A stretch of 64,000 bases of DNA. Source: Lethocerus indicus (taxonomy: Eukaryota > Arthropoda > Insecta > Hemiptera > Belostomatidae). Below the pieces are notes generated by a model. The model was not told the DNA's origin. It worked only from the letters and a program-made list of their open reading frames with translations, and made no database searches. Location of the stretch: NCBI GenBank assembly GCA_019843655.1, contig JACDQD010000010.1, forward strand, positions 2,959,637 to 3,023,636, in the 5' to 3' direction. A program made the position numbers and the translations under genes. Below, piece by piece: positions 24,752-38,210 of the stretch (within the stretch, counting starts at the first letter, position 1; every line of letters starts with the position of its first letter).

Positions 24752-25522
24752 GTGACGTCCTCTCGAAAAATGCCAATTAAAAGGCGGGAAATTGACTGTC
24801 TTAGCGCCTCATGAAATATTAACAGCTCTTTTTTTCTGAGCGAGTGAAAAAATTTGCATACTGAGGCCGAGAACGGAAAGACGAATCGTCAGGGCCTCAT
24901 CTCATACGGGCGGACGCGATTCGCGAATCCAATTTCATAAGTTCCCCAGGTTTAAACCTGACAAGTTCCTAATTGCTCAGCCGCCCTTTCGAAATGAATA
25001 ATCCGATCGTATCTTGACACCTATTTTGCTTGGGTCGCAGAAAAAACGAATAACGAATGCCAGAGTTTAATCGGTGTTGTATAACATTAAAAATCCAGCA
25101 ACGGGAATGCCGCTAAAAAACAGAATTGAAAAGTAGCAGCCAGTTTTCAGTTTTCAAAATCAAAAGACGCCGCTCCCTTCCAAAGAACGATTATTTTTAT
25201 CATTCTGACAGGTACCCTAAACAGGCAATTTCTATTATATTCGGAACCAACGTATGTTGTGTACAGTATAAAAATATGACCTAAATTTGAACCAAAAGTG
25301 AACTGTTTCAATGTAACGCAGGGATGAACAATTCACAATAGAGTGAGGGGCGCACTTCAAGGCCACCTTGCCAAAAGTGTTTCCCAAGGTCCCTCGTTTT
25401 TTTTTACGCGAGACCTCTTTTTTTATTCTGGATGTTCGTCAGAAGAAAAATTTCCATTTTTTCTACCCACCCCCTTTTTTCTATCACCGACACAATTTCA
25501 GTGCACAAAGCGCCGGGTGGTA

Positions 25523-25534
25523 GGGGGGGGGGGG
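25523..25534 (+). repeat. G12 homopolymer
   Basis: Twelve consecutive G bases in a G-rich context (GGGTGGTA precedes it). Confidence 0.95.
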
Positions 25535-27312
25535 TTAGGCCCAGCCGTTTGAAGTCGGAAGGCAACAATGGCGGTTCTTAGAGAGGCCACGGAAAGTAAT
25601 CAAGGAGCCAGCCGGGAGATGCGAAGGCCAGAGAACTAGACCGGCCCGACAATGGCTCTGTAATTGGACGGCGTTCCCAAAACTAATCCGACGGATTACA
25701 CCACACGCGGTGGGCCTCGTATCCACCGTTTAAAACTCCACAGACAAAAAATAATGACGAAAGGGTGACCAATTCAATTTCAGGGCGAAAACATATTCAC
25801 AAGGCCAATAAACACGGGGCAACAAGAACAGAGACAATATGCAAATGACCGACACAACTAAAGTAAGAAACAGCTCTAAGAAATGCGTCCCTGCTTAGTA
25901 ACAAAATCCTATACTTAGATAGTAAAGGGGACACAGAATCAAACCCGAAACTGTTATATGCTTGGTACTAATTAATAATGTTTTTATTATTTAGCCAATT
26001 AGCCTCGGATATTTTACGCGGCAGCAAAAACAGAGACCAAAATGGGGTTTCAGTCGGTACGGCGAATGGAGAATCCGACACACATTAGCCTGGGTGCTAT
26101 TAAAAAGTTTTCCCCCGTACAAAACAAAAGGTAATAAAGGGACCACAGTAAAAACATGGAGTCATTCAACCTGACACACGACAGAAATGTAAAGGCAATA
26201 AGGGCGTCGAAATATAAATAGAACGAATTAATTAATTTTTGAGGCCATTGTTGAAATATTTAATTGTAAATGAAACTCTGCGATGTTTTTGCTGAAACAT
26301 GAATCCACCATATATCTTTGCCCCTTGTCTCCCTACTTTTCCATTTGTTCCATATTTTTGTAAAGTATATGTTGTTGTATGTACAGCATTGACTGTCGGA
26401 TGTTCGAAATCCTCATTCGTAATGTATCCACTCTCCTTTATGGAGGTTCCCATTAAATGTTCCAGACATTAAGATTGACTCCGGATAGGATTTTCAGGTT
26501 CTTGAAGCACCCCGAATCAAATGCCGATTAATCGCATAATAAAACGCTTGAGAGCGCTAAATCGGTGCTTGGGCGCCGATAGGAGACACGAAATTGACAC
26601 TAAAGACTGAGAAGTCCACGACGTCCTAATCGTTTTGCATGAAAATTATACTTTCTCCTCGATCCAAATTGTTCGCCTTTTCGGGTCACGAAGGAAGCGG
26701 CCGCCGTAAAAAAAAACCCCAAAAAATTAAAGTCATTAATTTCGAAAAATTGGGCTTTCGAGAGCGACGAACGTACATTATGTAATTGTTATATAAAATG
26801 ATTTGTCTTGAAGTTTTTAATTTAAAAAGGTATGCGCATACCAGGTATTGCGGGTGTGCGAAAAGCGCGCAACGTGTAGAAACGCTTAATGTCGCAATAA
26901 TAAATGGCCGCGGGAAAATTACAAGCGAAATCGTGACTGGGGGACGCCGGCCTATGATTTATTATAACGGCGCTCTTCCTCCGCCAGACGATACCAAGTC
27001 GCCCACATGTTCTCCAACCAGCGGCTAATTGCATTTTCAGAAATGAAAAACCGAAATACTACAACATTATTGGATTCCTCAGGAAGAATTATGATATAAT
27101 AAACTGTAGGAACCGTTCTTATTATCGTTTTGTGAGTAAAGTCCTAACATAAAAGAGACAATTTTAAATAGGAATTCATATAATCACAAATATTGTGTAA
27201 AGTAGAATTCAAAGCTAATGGTATTCATATATTTCGTCAACATATCACTGCGTCTAATTCAATGTGACGGTAACAACAGTAGCAGACCAAATAATCTAGC
27301 GGAAATAGAGAC

Positions 27313-27366
27313 TAATTAGTAAAATAATTAAATTAGTAAAATAAGTAATTAGTAAAATTAGTAAAG
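27313..27366 (+). repeat. Degenerate short tandem array of ATTAGTAAA
   Basis: The word ATTAGTAAA(A/G) occurs four times, at 27315, 27332, 27348 and 27357, with spacings of 17, 16 and 9 bases. The array looks like a decayed tandem repeat. Confidence 0.8.
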
Positions 27367-29063
27367 AACTGGTTTTGTTTTCTAATAATCACAAATTAAT
27401 CATGAATCTATGGGGCATATTTTTTTCTTATAACCAACCGCCTGATACAGATGGTATGATATGAAATTGAACCATAGTTGTAATTGAACATTTCAACTAT
27501 TAATCGGAAACAGTATTAATGTTTAGAGCCTCGTTATAATTCCCAGCCTCGGGAGAGATTCAAACTGAATATTGGATCTGCGACTAATCTTGGTGATATC
27601 CTGTAGTGATACCTCGCAGTCTAAAGTTTCGATATTAGAAGTCTTTCATAGAAGATTTGCGAGGCATTATAACACGTACTTAGAAAAGTCCGTGTAGATG
27701 CCTAGAAAGGCAGTGTGACCACAAGAGACAAAATGTAAAGTGGAGTCAAGTGGGCAGCGACACTTACCGAGAGGGTGGGGGCGCGTCTGGACGCGCTATC
27801 CAAAAGGGCGTCTCTACCTTTGAGAGTATGAACTTTTAATCTGTCTGGCCGTCGGGACACCGCCGGGAAGAAGAGCCGGATAACAAAAGGCGGTACTGCG
27901 GGGAGTCATTCATTAGCCCCCCATAGACAGAAAGGTCACGCGACCCGAGCTAAGCGCGAGACACTTTAAAGTACGACAAGGTACCTGCACAGCGCCGCCC
28001 CTAGGGGAGGACACCTAGCTCATGCCCCCAACCGAATCCTTTTAAAGGGCGTTCACCGTTTAAAAACGGTACTCTAGACCGGCGGTCCGACAACACCGCT
28101 ATTATTTTACGTAAAATATTGACCCAAGGATAGACAGTAGATATCCACTATATTTTTTAAATTTTATAAAACAATGTTTTTATGTATGCATCTTCTGCAT
28201 ATAAATATTTTTTCGATGAAAAATACTTTTAAAGACGAATTCCCCTTCATTCGGCACAGGATTCCAGTTGATGAAAATCATCATTCTTCGAAGTTTTATG
28301 ATCCCGAAAATTTCCTCACAACCTTCCCAATGGTTTGCACATCATCGCTTTTGACGGCAAACTACCCGACCAAATATGGAAATATGCCGTAAGATACAAT
28401 GAAACTTGTTCCATAAATTTATTGGGTTAATTTAAAGAAATGATGGTTTAAAAGTAATGGTACTTTAAAATGTGGTTGGTCAGATTTAATTTTTTAGTTA
28501 ACAAAAATATTTTCCGCGTGACGGTATCGCGATCGGCGGTTTGCCGTCCCCTCCACAATATTCTGGAATACTATCGTTCCCATCTAACATTTCCATGAAC
28601 ACAGTTTTTATTTACGGAGCTTCCCCGGCTTATAATTTAGATTTATCAAGAAATTTAAATACTCATTTTTCGTGAAAAAAATATTTACCAACGGACTACA
28701 ATAAGGGAGGGGCACGAGGAGGGTATATTGTTACTGTTTTCAGAACACGTCCAATTTCCACCCCTCAGACATCCAATCCAGTCAATGTCATCCAGTCGGA
28801 ACACCTGGAGGACGGCCCTGTCTTGACACATATTGATCGCAGTTATCTCTTCAACCCCGGCTCAGTTATTGGCCGTTGGGTAAGGAACATCCCCCCTAAG
28901 CCGAGGGCTAAGTTCCCCGAACCCCCTCCGCCGGGACCCTTTTATTGGCTTTCTTCCCGTCCGTCCGGGAGGCCCCGAAATTGTCGCCGTGCTCCTTGTT
29001 TCCGGTGAAACATTCTTCTAATTCGAGACGCATCTGACGTCCCGAATCCACCCGTCTAAATGC

Positions 29064-29082
29064 GGGAGGGGAGAGGGGAGGG
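29064..29082 (+). repeat. G-quadruplex motif
   Basis: GGGAGGGGAGAGGGGAGGG has four G runs of at least three with loops of 1, 3 and 1 bases, a canonical quadruplex pattern. Confidence 0.7.
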
Positions 29083-29944
29083 TGGAACAAGGCCCAAAAA
29101 ACAGTAGGGACGTTTAATTTACCCCTCCGAGGGATATTTGCATATTTAAAACCTGAGGGGCGGTGTTTTCGAAGTGAATTAAAATCTCAAACGGACCCGG
29201 TGACAACAAAAAAAAGGTTTTAAATTAGGGAACAAGTCATTAACCGGCTCCTGTGCTGGGGGAAATTAAAATTTTAAACGGGACGTCATAAACAAAACAT
29301 TTTATGGTCAACACGGCCTACCTGTTACCTCATATCCCCACCCAAATAGGAGTCTAAAAACTGACATTCACGAATTATGTCGTAATTTTCCACTTTAAAA
29401 CCTACAAATAAGGGGTATGAGCTGTAGGACAAAATCAAAATCCTCCTGTCTCCATTCGAATATTCAGAATTTTTAGCGTACAGTATACAAAATTACTTTA
29501 AATTCTTTTATAAAATTGTAATGTACTTTCACTCTGAGCCTAAGATCATAGAATTTGAATACGGCATTGTAGTGTTGACTCTGGTAGAAGTGGATACGCG
29601 CGCTTACTTAAAGTATGTCCTACGGGCTCTAAATTACAAATTCTTCAGTTTTTACAAATTAGTGTTTCATTCACCGAAGTATGAATTGAAAAACGACAAG
29701 AAATTGTTACAATCCAGATCACGAAGCAGTGAAATAATTTCTCATTCAACAACGCTGTGCTCAACGGAAGTTCAACGGACTCTTCTTGGGCAAAACTAAA
29801 TTATCGCTGGGGCCCAAACAATTCAACAGTCACAGAACAATTACAGATTAAAACTTTTCTTCCGAAACCGAAATTGGCTTATCTCAGTCGCAATAATTGA
29901 TTCGCCCCCCTCGTGTCCCGAAGTTCCAAAGGAAAAAAAATCGC

Positions 29945-30544
29945 TCACTTCCCCGTAATACAATCTGCATAATGAGTCGCGAGATTCGAGGCGAGGATTG
30001 AAGCTATTAGGGACAGGTTGGGACGAGCCGCGCCCCACCAACAAACCGAACAGCTTCTAAATGATTTGCGGAACGTTTTCAAGAACGCCCGGGGGGGGAT
30101 GAAAGTTTCCAAACTCGAGGGTGGAAACAACGTCGGAAACACCCCCCTCCCCCAACCTATACCATCTCCTTTTACTCTAATGGTTTTCTCTGGAAAGTCA
30201 CGTAGCTCCGATAAATAATACATAAACGTTCCGAAGGCGTAGGGGGAGGTGGGCGTCATAAAGCCGGGGGAGTGCTGAGCCGCCATCAGGCCGTGTAAAG
30301 ATAACGCGAGGGGCCGCTCACGCCGGCAAATAATATAATTTATATAAGGGAAGTGCCCTCTCTCCTTCACCCCCACCAGGTGTAAATATCCGGGCGAAGA
30401 ATTGCTCCCAGCCAGTAGCGGAAATAAGGTATTCGTCGAGCGGACGACGCTATATTTATGTTCTTCGAGACATTGCAGAGCCGGTTTGGGTCTCCGAGGG
30501 GGGTTTGAAATATAGCGGAGACGGAGGAGCCGACTGGTTACCAT
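29945..30544 (-). other. Longest open frame in the window (199 codons), unrecognised
   Basis: The frame starts with ATG at 30544-30542 in a fair context (GGA before, G after) and ends in TGA at 29947-29945. The product is basic and Ser/Pro/Arg/Leu-rich, with no signal peptide, membrane helix, zinc-finger spacing or catalytic motif that I can identify. An overlapping plus frame (30018-30218) lies opposite it. A frame this long is somewhat more than expected by chance at this base composition, but the local GC content is higher than average, which lowers stop frequency. It could be an orphan gene, an exon-like block or chance; I favour chance. Confidence 0.15.
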
Positions 30545-33500
30545 TCCGGAGAGCGCAGAAGAATGCAGTGTATTGATCTAAAAAATATATAAACGTATAA
30601 GGAATTCGGTCGCAGTTACGGGTGTACGGACTTCGTTTGAGCCTAAAGGTAGTTCGGAATTTATGTTTGAAATAATTTAGTTGGGAATACTCAATACCGG
30701 TCTAGCAAAACACCAAACAAAAATAAAAAGATAAAATAGAAAAATAAAAAGATGGAAGCATAAAGAAGCTCAAGAATGTTCTAGACATTTTTCTTACACA
30801 ATTCCAATCCACAGTTAAACCTTCCAGAGTGTTCAATTTCCGATGAGATATTCCAGTTTAGACTTCAGCCCGTACCGAAGAGATTCCCATCAGATATTCG
30901 AAACTATCGAGTCAATAAATCGATAATTAATAAATAATTCGGGAGGAAACAAGAACTAAACTTCTTCACCGCGAAAGCCATTTTCTGTCAGCCTATTTTT
31001 AATTTAACAACACGGATGACCTCTTAAATTATTGAATTAGTTCGATTCGTAGGTTCGACTGTTCGATCAATTCTTTTCGATATCAGGAAGACCAACAATT
31101 CGTACGAATATTAAATCACCAATTTGTGTACATATAGGCTTATTGAGTCAAACAATTCGACATGAATTAACAAATAAATTTCAGGCGTAATTGAAACAGC
31201 AGGCAGGTGAGCATTTGACAATTAGGATCCCCTCTGTTGCTGGAGGACAAGGTAAACCTTCATTGGTATTCGAAAAGGGGGTCCGTATCAATGGGAAAGG
31301 GGACGCTCCGGATTTTCATTAGACCATCGAAAGCAGGTGTTCAGGCAGTGAAATCCCATTATAACTAAAAACAACCGAATCGGAAAACAGAACTACAATA
31401 AACATCGAGGATTATATAACCAAACCAAAATTTCTCTGAACAAATTTACATAATGATGCCCGTGTTTTTTTCCCTTTTTTATTAAATGAGGCTGATACAC
31501 ATAACGCTTTTCACTTCAGTGGGGAATAAAGGAACGCTTTTGAAGCATTTAAAAATAGCTGCTGTAGTCTATTACCAAATATTCTTATATTAGGATTAAA
31601 ATGAAACAATCACTTTTACATAAAAATAAAATTCAGTTCTGAAAGTCCAGATATTCAGTTGGAAACCAGACGGATGTAGAACATCAAAATATCAGTCCGC
31701 TAATGAGGGATAAATGGGAGGCCTCAGGGTTTATTGGCGGTAGGCATTATCGTTACTCCTCTTCACAATCTAACGGGTCTCTGGACAATGAGGGGCAGCT
31801 CCAATAGGGAGGCCCTCGAAACAAACCCGAACAGACAAGGGCACATTACTCGTTGGTAATTCGATCCGCGCCTCCGGCTTATGTCGGTTAATTAGAACGC
31901 CGACCATTCAAATCGTGGACTTTGAAAAGGTATTTGGCAAAATTAAAAGGAAAAAAAGGCCGATTCTCCGAATTTCAATTACCTTATCGATCGCCGGAAC
32001 GGATAACGAGAATCGAATTTAAAAGGAGTCGAAGCCGGGTTGTGAAATTAACCGAATATTAATTGCTCGTGGTATTGATTGATTGAAGGACATTAGAGTT
32101 TCCCTGAATTAAAGCCAGATATAGTTAAAAAATTACAGTACATTATTACTGTAGATTTCCAAACTTTCATTTGGTCATTGTTGGTCCACAGTGGGGCCTA
32201 TCGACCCTACTGGATCTAAAATAAAACCCATAAATCGGCAGAAAATGAGGAAACTAAGTTCAAATTCAAAACGTGCCCAAGTGCTTATTGAAAGGGGCCG
32301 GTCCCGATCCCCATCGGCTCCCCCCGACTCGAATAAACAGCCGATAAAATCTATCAGATTCCGGTTCGGAGATACAAGATTTCTAAATCGGACTTATCAA
32401 ACGGGAGGGGAGAGAGAGGCATATTGCCCAACGACGGGGTTTCGACAGCACCGAAGCCGATCTGAAAGATCCCATCTGGGAATTTCAATAGCCACACCGC
32501 CTAGAGACAATAAAGGGTCGCTGGGCCCAAATTAGAGCGCGTAGGCCGGCACCGACGTCTTGGGCGGCCGTCCGAGATTGTTAATCAGACCATAAAAACG
32601 TCTTTGGGGCGAGATAACAATTCGAAACAATACGCTAACTACAGCCGGTATACCGTTGGGCTCCAATTTGATAATACTCATTCGGCGATAACGCCCCGCC
32701 TCCACCGGTAATCATCGAGTACCAAATTCGCGAAGCGATGTATATGCATGAAGCCTTTGCTCGTGGGCCACTTTGGCGCAAACGTGATACGGGGTAATAA
32801 TTTAACATACTAAATCGTACGTAAAATCGCATTATCATATTGCCTGACAGTTATGGTGAAAATCGTTCAACGTTTCTAATAGTCCATTTTCATTTTCCTT
32901 CTATGATTTGTGTATTGTTCAGTTGTTCAAAACAAAACGAAATCCTTTCGGCGTTTGGCAGGAGGCCGTTCTCAATGAATGTCTGACGTAAGGAGCAAAT
33001 TAAGACGATGTGGGGCCAGAATCGAATTTTCCGTCAATCGAAAAGTGAATAGTCATAAACCAAACCGAAGGATAATCCTGCACCTGAACCTTGGAAACGG
33101 GAAGCCTTAATAAAAGAATCCTCCAAATAATAATAACAAGTAGTATTATATTAACGACATACGAATCAATGAAATAAAAAACATAAACGTGAAATAAAAA
33201 ATTTATTAAAATTGTATTAGATTCATGCAAAGAGAGTTAATAGTTGTAATAGGTAGGAGTTTTCTCCTATTAACAGCATTATCTAGTACGAAAACGGCCT
33301 AGAATATGTCCCACATATAAACCTTTCATAACAATCAATTCCATCTATATTCAAGTTTGAGTACACGCTTTTGAGTACACAAAAAATGATTTACAAGATT
33401 TACAAATTGTTTAAACGATCCCTCCAGTCCCTCGACTGTGGTCATCGCTCGATAGCGAAAAGTACATCACGAGCGAATTAACATTAATGGAACCTTTTCG

Positions 33501-34140
33501 TGCAATTACATAAGCATTACGTGACCGCCGCCAGTAATTATCGTCGGCATCAAATGAAAATGACTTCTCTTAAAGAAATTAACACCGAATCTGTGCCCGC
33601 AAATTGTTCCGAACCACGTGAACTGCAGTTCTCGCTCGGGTTATTCAATATTAACAACGCGCGTAAATTGCCGACGTTCTCGGGAACATTTCTTAAGATA
33701 AAGATTGGAGGGGAAAACTCGGAACAAAAGTATTAATCTTCTGAAGTGTGTATGGGGCGTCTAAAGACAAAAGGCGATCCCTTTACAAGAGAAGGAATAT
33801 CAAAAGGGGGCTTAACTTTAAACATGTGGATTCGTACATAGCGCAGATTCGACGACACTTTCTTAGCGCAGGACTCAAAGGAAACAATACTAAGAGTGAT
33901 ATCCACTGACTCTTTAGGATATATGAAAACACGTAACGCTCTTTGACCTCAAGCGTGCCCACCCATGATATAGTACATATATATACTATATAATATATAA
34001 TAAAGAAAAAATACGTAAAAATAAATGACCGAGTCCATGTACCGAACCCGATTCCCCATGGCCCCACCCAAGTTTTATATATTGTAGAGGACTACAGGGC
34101 TAAACAACTTCCCTTAACAAGGAACTGGCAAAAAAAGTTA
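30545..34140. other. AT-rich non-coding stretch, no gene seen
   Basis: A 14-base word (AAAAATAAAAAGAT) is repeated at 30719-30732 and 30740-30753. An imperfect TA-rich segment lies at 33970-34005. The frame at 32191-32535 (plus, 114 codons) begins at GTG and is unrecognised. I see nothing else. Confidence 0.55.
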
Positions 34141-34312
34141 AAAACTGGAATCTAACGGCCGGTGACTGTGTATCGACCCTAAAAACTGGGGCCGGCCCTA
34201 CAGCCACAGCCGGTAGGGAGTTCCCGCGGGATAGAAGGTCACCGACCCCCCTTTACCCCTCCCACCCTCATCATCATCCCCCCGACCCTACAATTCAATA
34301 TGGATCGTTCCG

Positions 34313-34329
34313 CCCCCTCCCTCCCTCCC
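34313..34329 (-). repeat. G-quadruplex motif, minus strand
   Basis: CCCCCTCCCTCCCTCCC on the plus strand gives four minus-strand G runs with single-base loops, the most stable canonical arrangement. Confidence 0.75.
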
Positions 34330-35680
34330 AATAAACTCCACGCCGCCTCTCCGCCCACTACCAATTAAAGGGGGCTATCGGAATCCCATTTATAACTCCC
34401 GGGGTTTCAACATTTTTTCCCTTCCCCGAGACGATTATGCCAGTCCCCCCCCCGCCATCCGATTTTTCTTCCTGAAATATGCGAAGGCGCTTAAATGAAC
34501 GCCGAACCGTCGCCGAGGGGCCCAACTAATTTGGCGAGGGCACCGCCCCCCCGTCCACCCATCATTATCCGGCTTCATTACGTTGCTGGAAGGATGTAAA
34601 ACTGTCACCCGATAAACAGACACTGCCAACTGCATTGATTGCTCCATATTAACATTCATGGGTCGTCTCGACTAACATTAATTAAACCTGTAATATTGCT
34701 CGTTACACCATTCTATTCGTTATTATATTAATACACCATACTATGGATCTATCCACGCACCCCGCACTTTAATCACAATAATAACAGGGAGTGAATTTTT
34801 ACTTTGAATTGGTATTAATTCTGCAAAATTTAAAATTACCTATCGAACTAGACAGTGGGGAAACTATTATTTTACTTATCTGAATAGTGTTTTCTGAATT
34901 ATAGAAAAAAAGCGTAGACGCATTGGAGTTTGAGTCTAAGGCGGCAATCCGAATTTACCTTTGAATCTGGATTCTTTGGAGTGGAGGGATCGTTAACATC
35001 ACTGTACCCATTAAAGTATACCTACTATACTCATGCCAAAATCTAAACAATCCTAGTTACGAAAAGGATTTTAAAGATTATTATTTTTCTTTTAGAGCTA
35101 TAAAATATAGAAACATACTTTCCGTAGAGAAATGATGAAATTTGCGGGATGTTTACGGCCTGTAGGAACACGGGTTTATTGGCCTAGAAAACGAAGCCGA
35201 CCCATTTCGGCAACCTATAATTTACAGGAGAGCCCACCTACCTCTAATCCTCCGATGTTATATATTATTACAGGGGTAAGGGGAGGGGGCGCAGGTGATT
35301 TGAACCCACTAACCCGAGCTATCGGCATTAGGACCGACATTAGAGGGCAGGCGATAATTGCAAGAATCATTAGCGGCCGGTTAATATTATAAATTGTCCT
35401 ACACTAATTCTAATTGCAATTAGACAGGCGGAAAGGTAGCGGACGTTGTAAAGGTTAAAAACTAGGTGACACGGGTAGAGGCATTTAAGGGTATAGTACG
35501 TCCGGTTTTCTACACTTTTTTTTGTTGTAGCAACTACTGTTTATTCTGATTTATACCGCCGTTTAAATTATACTGCAATGTAAATGAACGAATTACATTA
35601 TAATGATGCAGTCCATGTCCACTTGGCGAAGAGAAAACGTCTTGCGCCTCATAGTTATTTAAGGAAAAAAAATAGTTATC

Positions 35681-35684
<4 letters not shown>

Positions 35685-35726
<42 letters not shown>
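35685..35726. repeat. (TA)21 microsatellite
   Basis: A perfect 42-base TA array, again preceded by GTTT (GTTTTATA), as at 21295. Confidence 0.98.
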
Positions 35727-35730
<4 letters not shown>

Positions 35731-38180
35731 CCGATAGGTATTTCAACAAATTACTAATGTAATCGCGATACTTGGGATGATTATCTGGTATATTCAGATA
35801 TAATTGTAACTTGGGTTTATATACGGGAGGAGGCGGAAAATTGCACGAGTACTCCTGTTCCGAATTGGCCTTCCAATATGTAAAAATGAAGATGAGTTCG
35901 GTAATCACGTTATCGTGTTCCAATAACCGTTCTGGGGTTATGGCTTAGGTAGGAGGGGTTATTAGACCGGCCGGTTGCCGCGAGCGGAGATGATAATCTC
36001 CTCGAAGTTATCTTAACTCCCCGAGCGCTTATTTGACATTTCAATTAAATTCAGATGTTCAACCGTAGAGTATCGTTAAATGGAGCGACAGTGGGAGATA
36101 ATAAAAAAAAGGGATATGAATTGGAGATCGTTTAGAATCTGAGGAGAGACAGGAGCCGTGTTGGGGTATGAAATGTTGATTGGGCGCTCGGTGATGACCG
36201 CTGTTTCGCCAAATGGCAAACCAGTTTTCGGGGCGCTTTGGCGAAAAGGAAAAAGAAGGAACGGAGAAACTCGATTATCCTAGCCGGTGTAATTTGTCGG
36301 ACGTCGATCCCGCGCTTAAGCACGAAACCAATCTCGCGGCGACGCCTCTCTTCGGCGATGGACCATTAACCCCCTCGAAAAATTCCGGACCGCCCCGCTT
36401 TAAGTTTAACGGCCCGTGACCGACAGGCGCAAGCACGTCAAAAATCCGCGCGAAACGCGCACACCCGGGGGGGTTGGATGTAATTTAACGGACCCGTTTG
36501 GAGCGCGACCCTAATGCGATGATGATAAGGCGGCAGACGGAAGCTTAATTGGCCGGACCGGACAGACCCATCTCAGACGGGATTTGGGTCAAGTACCGGG
36601 GGGTGTTTCGGTTCTCAAAATATTCAAAAAGCCGGCTCGAAAATTCTTCAGAGTCCTATCAGACCGGATATATCACGCGAGGCGAGGTCATATCCCCAGG
36701 AATAAAGTTATACCTAACTACTGAAAACGTGTTTTCATGTTTTGCTTTCCTATACTGACTGGTGCTCTCTGACGGGTTCAATGTGGGTTCCGACGCCCAC
36801 TGCTGTCACGAGGTCGCTTACGGCTCGCACAATACAGCGCAAGCCGTATTTTTATAAATATTAAATGTAACGTATCGGGCCGAATTGTGGGTTGATCAGT
36901 ACACCTGCGCGATTCAAAAGCCGTGGCCATATAGAGCTCTGAAATGTTCCGATAACATTTTCGCACACATAACTAGAACGGCCAAGCCATAGAGTACAAT
37001 TATAAATGATTTCAGAAACGGCAAAGAGTAATCGAAATCGAGTAATAAACTTTTAAGATACTGATGCAACCAAACGGAAGACACGAGGCTTTATCGACTT
37101 ACAAGTTGCCTTCTGACTTTAAAAACTGTTAAACGTCCGTCGGTAATTTGAACAGCCATAACCGCTAATAATGTAGAGCGCGCACGTATTCAATTCGTAT
37201 CCTGAAAACTTGGACTTGCCATTGGTAATTACGACGTACAGCACAAGTTCGTGACCAATCATTGCGGTTTCACGGGAAAATTTATGAAACCTACATTCCA
37301 GACTTTTGAAATTAATTGCTCCACGCTACACTACAACCACCAAAAACAGCTTCACTGTGGACTGTCTCTAACGCAACATTTGTTCAGCATAAATGTTGCA
37401 TTCTATTTTATTAAGGTTTGAAAAATCCCCGTACCAAAGATATCTGTTGATTCCGAGTGACTTGGTGACGCGAAATTTGTTATCTCTGAATAAACCGGTC
37501 TCAACATACTGGTACTGACGGGTCACTGACTGACAAATCTGTGCTAAACACTACGCAGCTATTCTTAGATGCAAAACCGCAGTAACCTGTCTGGAACCGC
37601 GAGGGAGACCGCTCTGGCTCGATACAGTGAACGGTAATTTCATTCTTAGACCTAAACCGGTTCGCATTGATTTCATTTCTCGCGCGTGTTAGTTACTTAG
37701 GTTTACTGATCGCAGGACATTGTCCTGCGCCAACATTTAAATACGTCTGAGCTCAATACGGCTAGCATTATTTATTCCTATAAAATTTACAACACACTTT
37801 GGTAATTCGCGAAAATTCACGTGCCTACGGTGTTCGGGAGTGTATTTTATTTGAGCGCAACGCATTTTTCCCTTTACAAATGGACGTTGACACTGGAATA
37901 AAAATATAAAGCCTAAAAATTGAAACTGCCATGAGAGTGATGGCCGACGGATATTCACAGACGGGCTAACGGAATCAAGAGATTAGCGATTGGTTACAGG
38001 ATGTGGGCTTGACCCGGCACACAATCCCAGCCACAACTCCGGTCAGAGAAAACAATATCATTTTTGAATATTTACGACACTCAAAACGTAGAATATTAGT
38101 GAGGAGAGAATATTATTAAATGTGGATAAATACCTTGGTTCCCAATATTAAACGCCAGACCCCAAAAGCAGAAAAAATGT

Positions 38181-38206
38181 GTCCTTACCTGAAACAAAAA
38201 GAGGAA
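38181..38206 (-). promoter_or_regulatory. Ratchet-like juxtaposed 3'/5' splice site, copy 2
   Basis: The minus strand reads CCTCTTTTTGTTTCAG immediately followed by GTAAGGAC, with the AG/GT junction between 38189 and 38188. The 17 bases CTTACCTGAAACAAAAA at 38184-38200 are identical to 115-131. Some similarity continues beyond: both copies have ATTATTAAT and TATACAATA a little further on. So the two may be related copies of a repeat as well as splice-like motifs. Confidence 0.35.
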
Positions 38207-38210
38207 TTTA

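Larger units (their letters stand above)
20401..25300. other. Non-coding stretch, no gene seen
   Basis: Apart from the (TA)22 microsatellite, an A13 run at 24739-24751 and two small palindromes (24918-24929 and 24947-24960, the latter flanked by AAGTTCC direct repeats), I see no structured feature. The frames around 20622-20903 and 21127-21620 are short; two read through the TA array as Tyr-Ile repeats, which is an artefact. Confidence 0.55.
25301..29944. other. Non-coding stretch, no gene seen
   Basis: Visible items are a G12 run, the AT tandem array at 27313-27366 and a G-quadruplex motif at 29064-29082. The 92-codon ATG frame at 29521-29799 (plus) matches nothing known to me. The rest alternates AT-rich and moderately GC-rich DNA. 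Confidence 0.55.
34141..38180. other. Non-coding stretch with C-rich and CpG-rich blocks
   Basis: A C-rich block covers about 34.2-34.4 kb and includes a quadruplex motif and a C9 run (34445-34453). The (TA)21 array is at 35685-35726. The block 36.2-36.56 kb is CpG-dense and of bee- or wasp-like composition. A hairpin (CGCAGGAC and GTCCTGCG, loop ATT) lies at 37711-37729. Frames are 86 codons or fewer and unrecognised. Confidence 0.5.

Noticed and set aside
24918..24969. Two small palindromes with flanking AAGTTCC repeats
   Set aside because: Perfect palindromes of 12-14 bp are expected several times in 64 kb, and the 7-base direct repeat alone is weak.
35684..35923. 79-codon minus frame ending in Tyr-Ile repeats
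   Set aside because: It reads through the TA array; an artefact of simple sequence.
37711..37729. 8-bp hairpin as a terminator
   Set aside because: No T tract, no upstream gene, and about one such hairpin is expected by chance.
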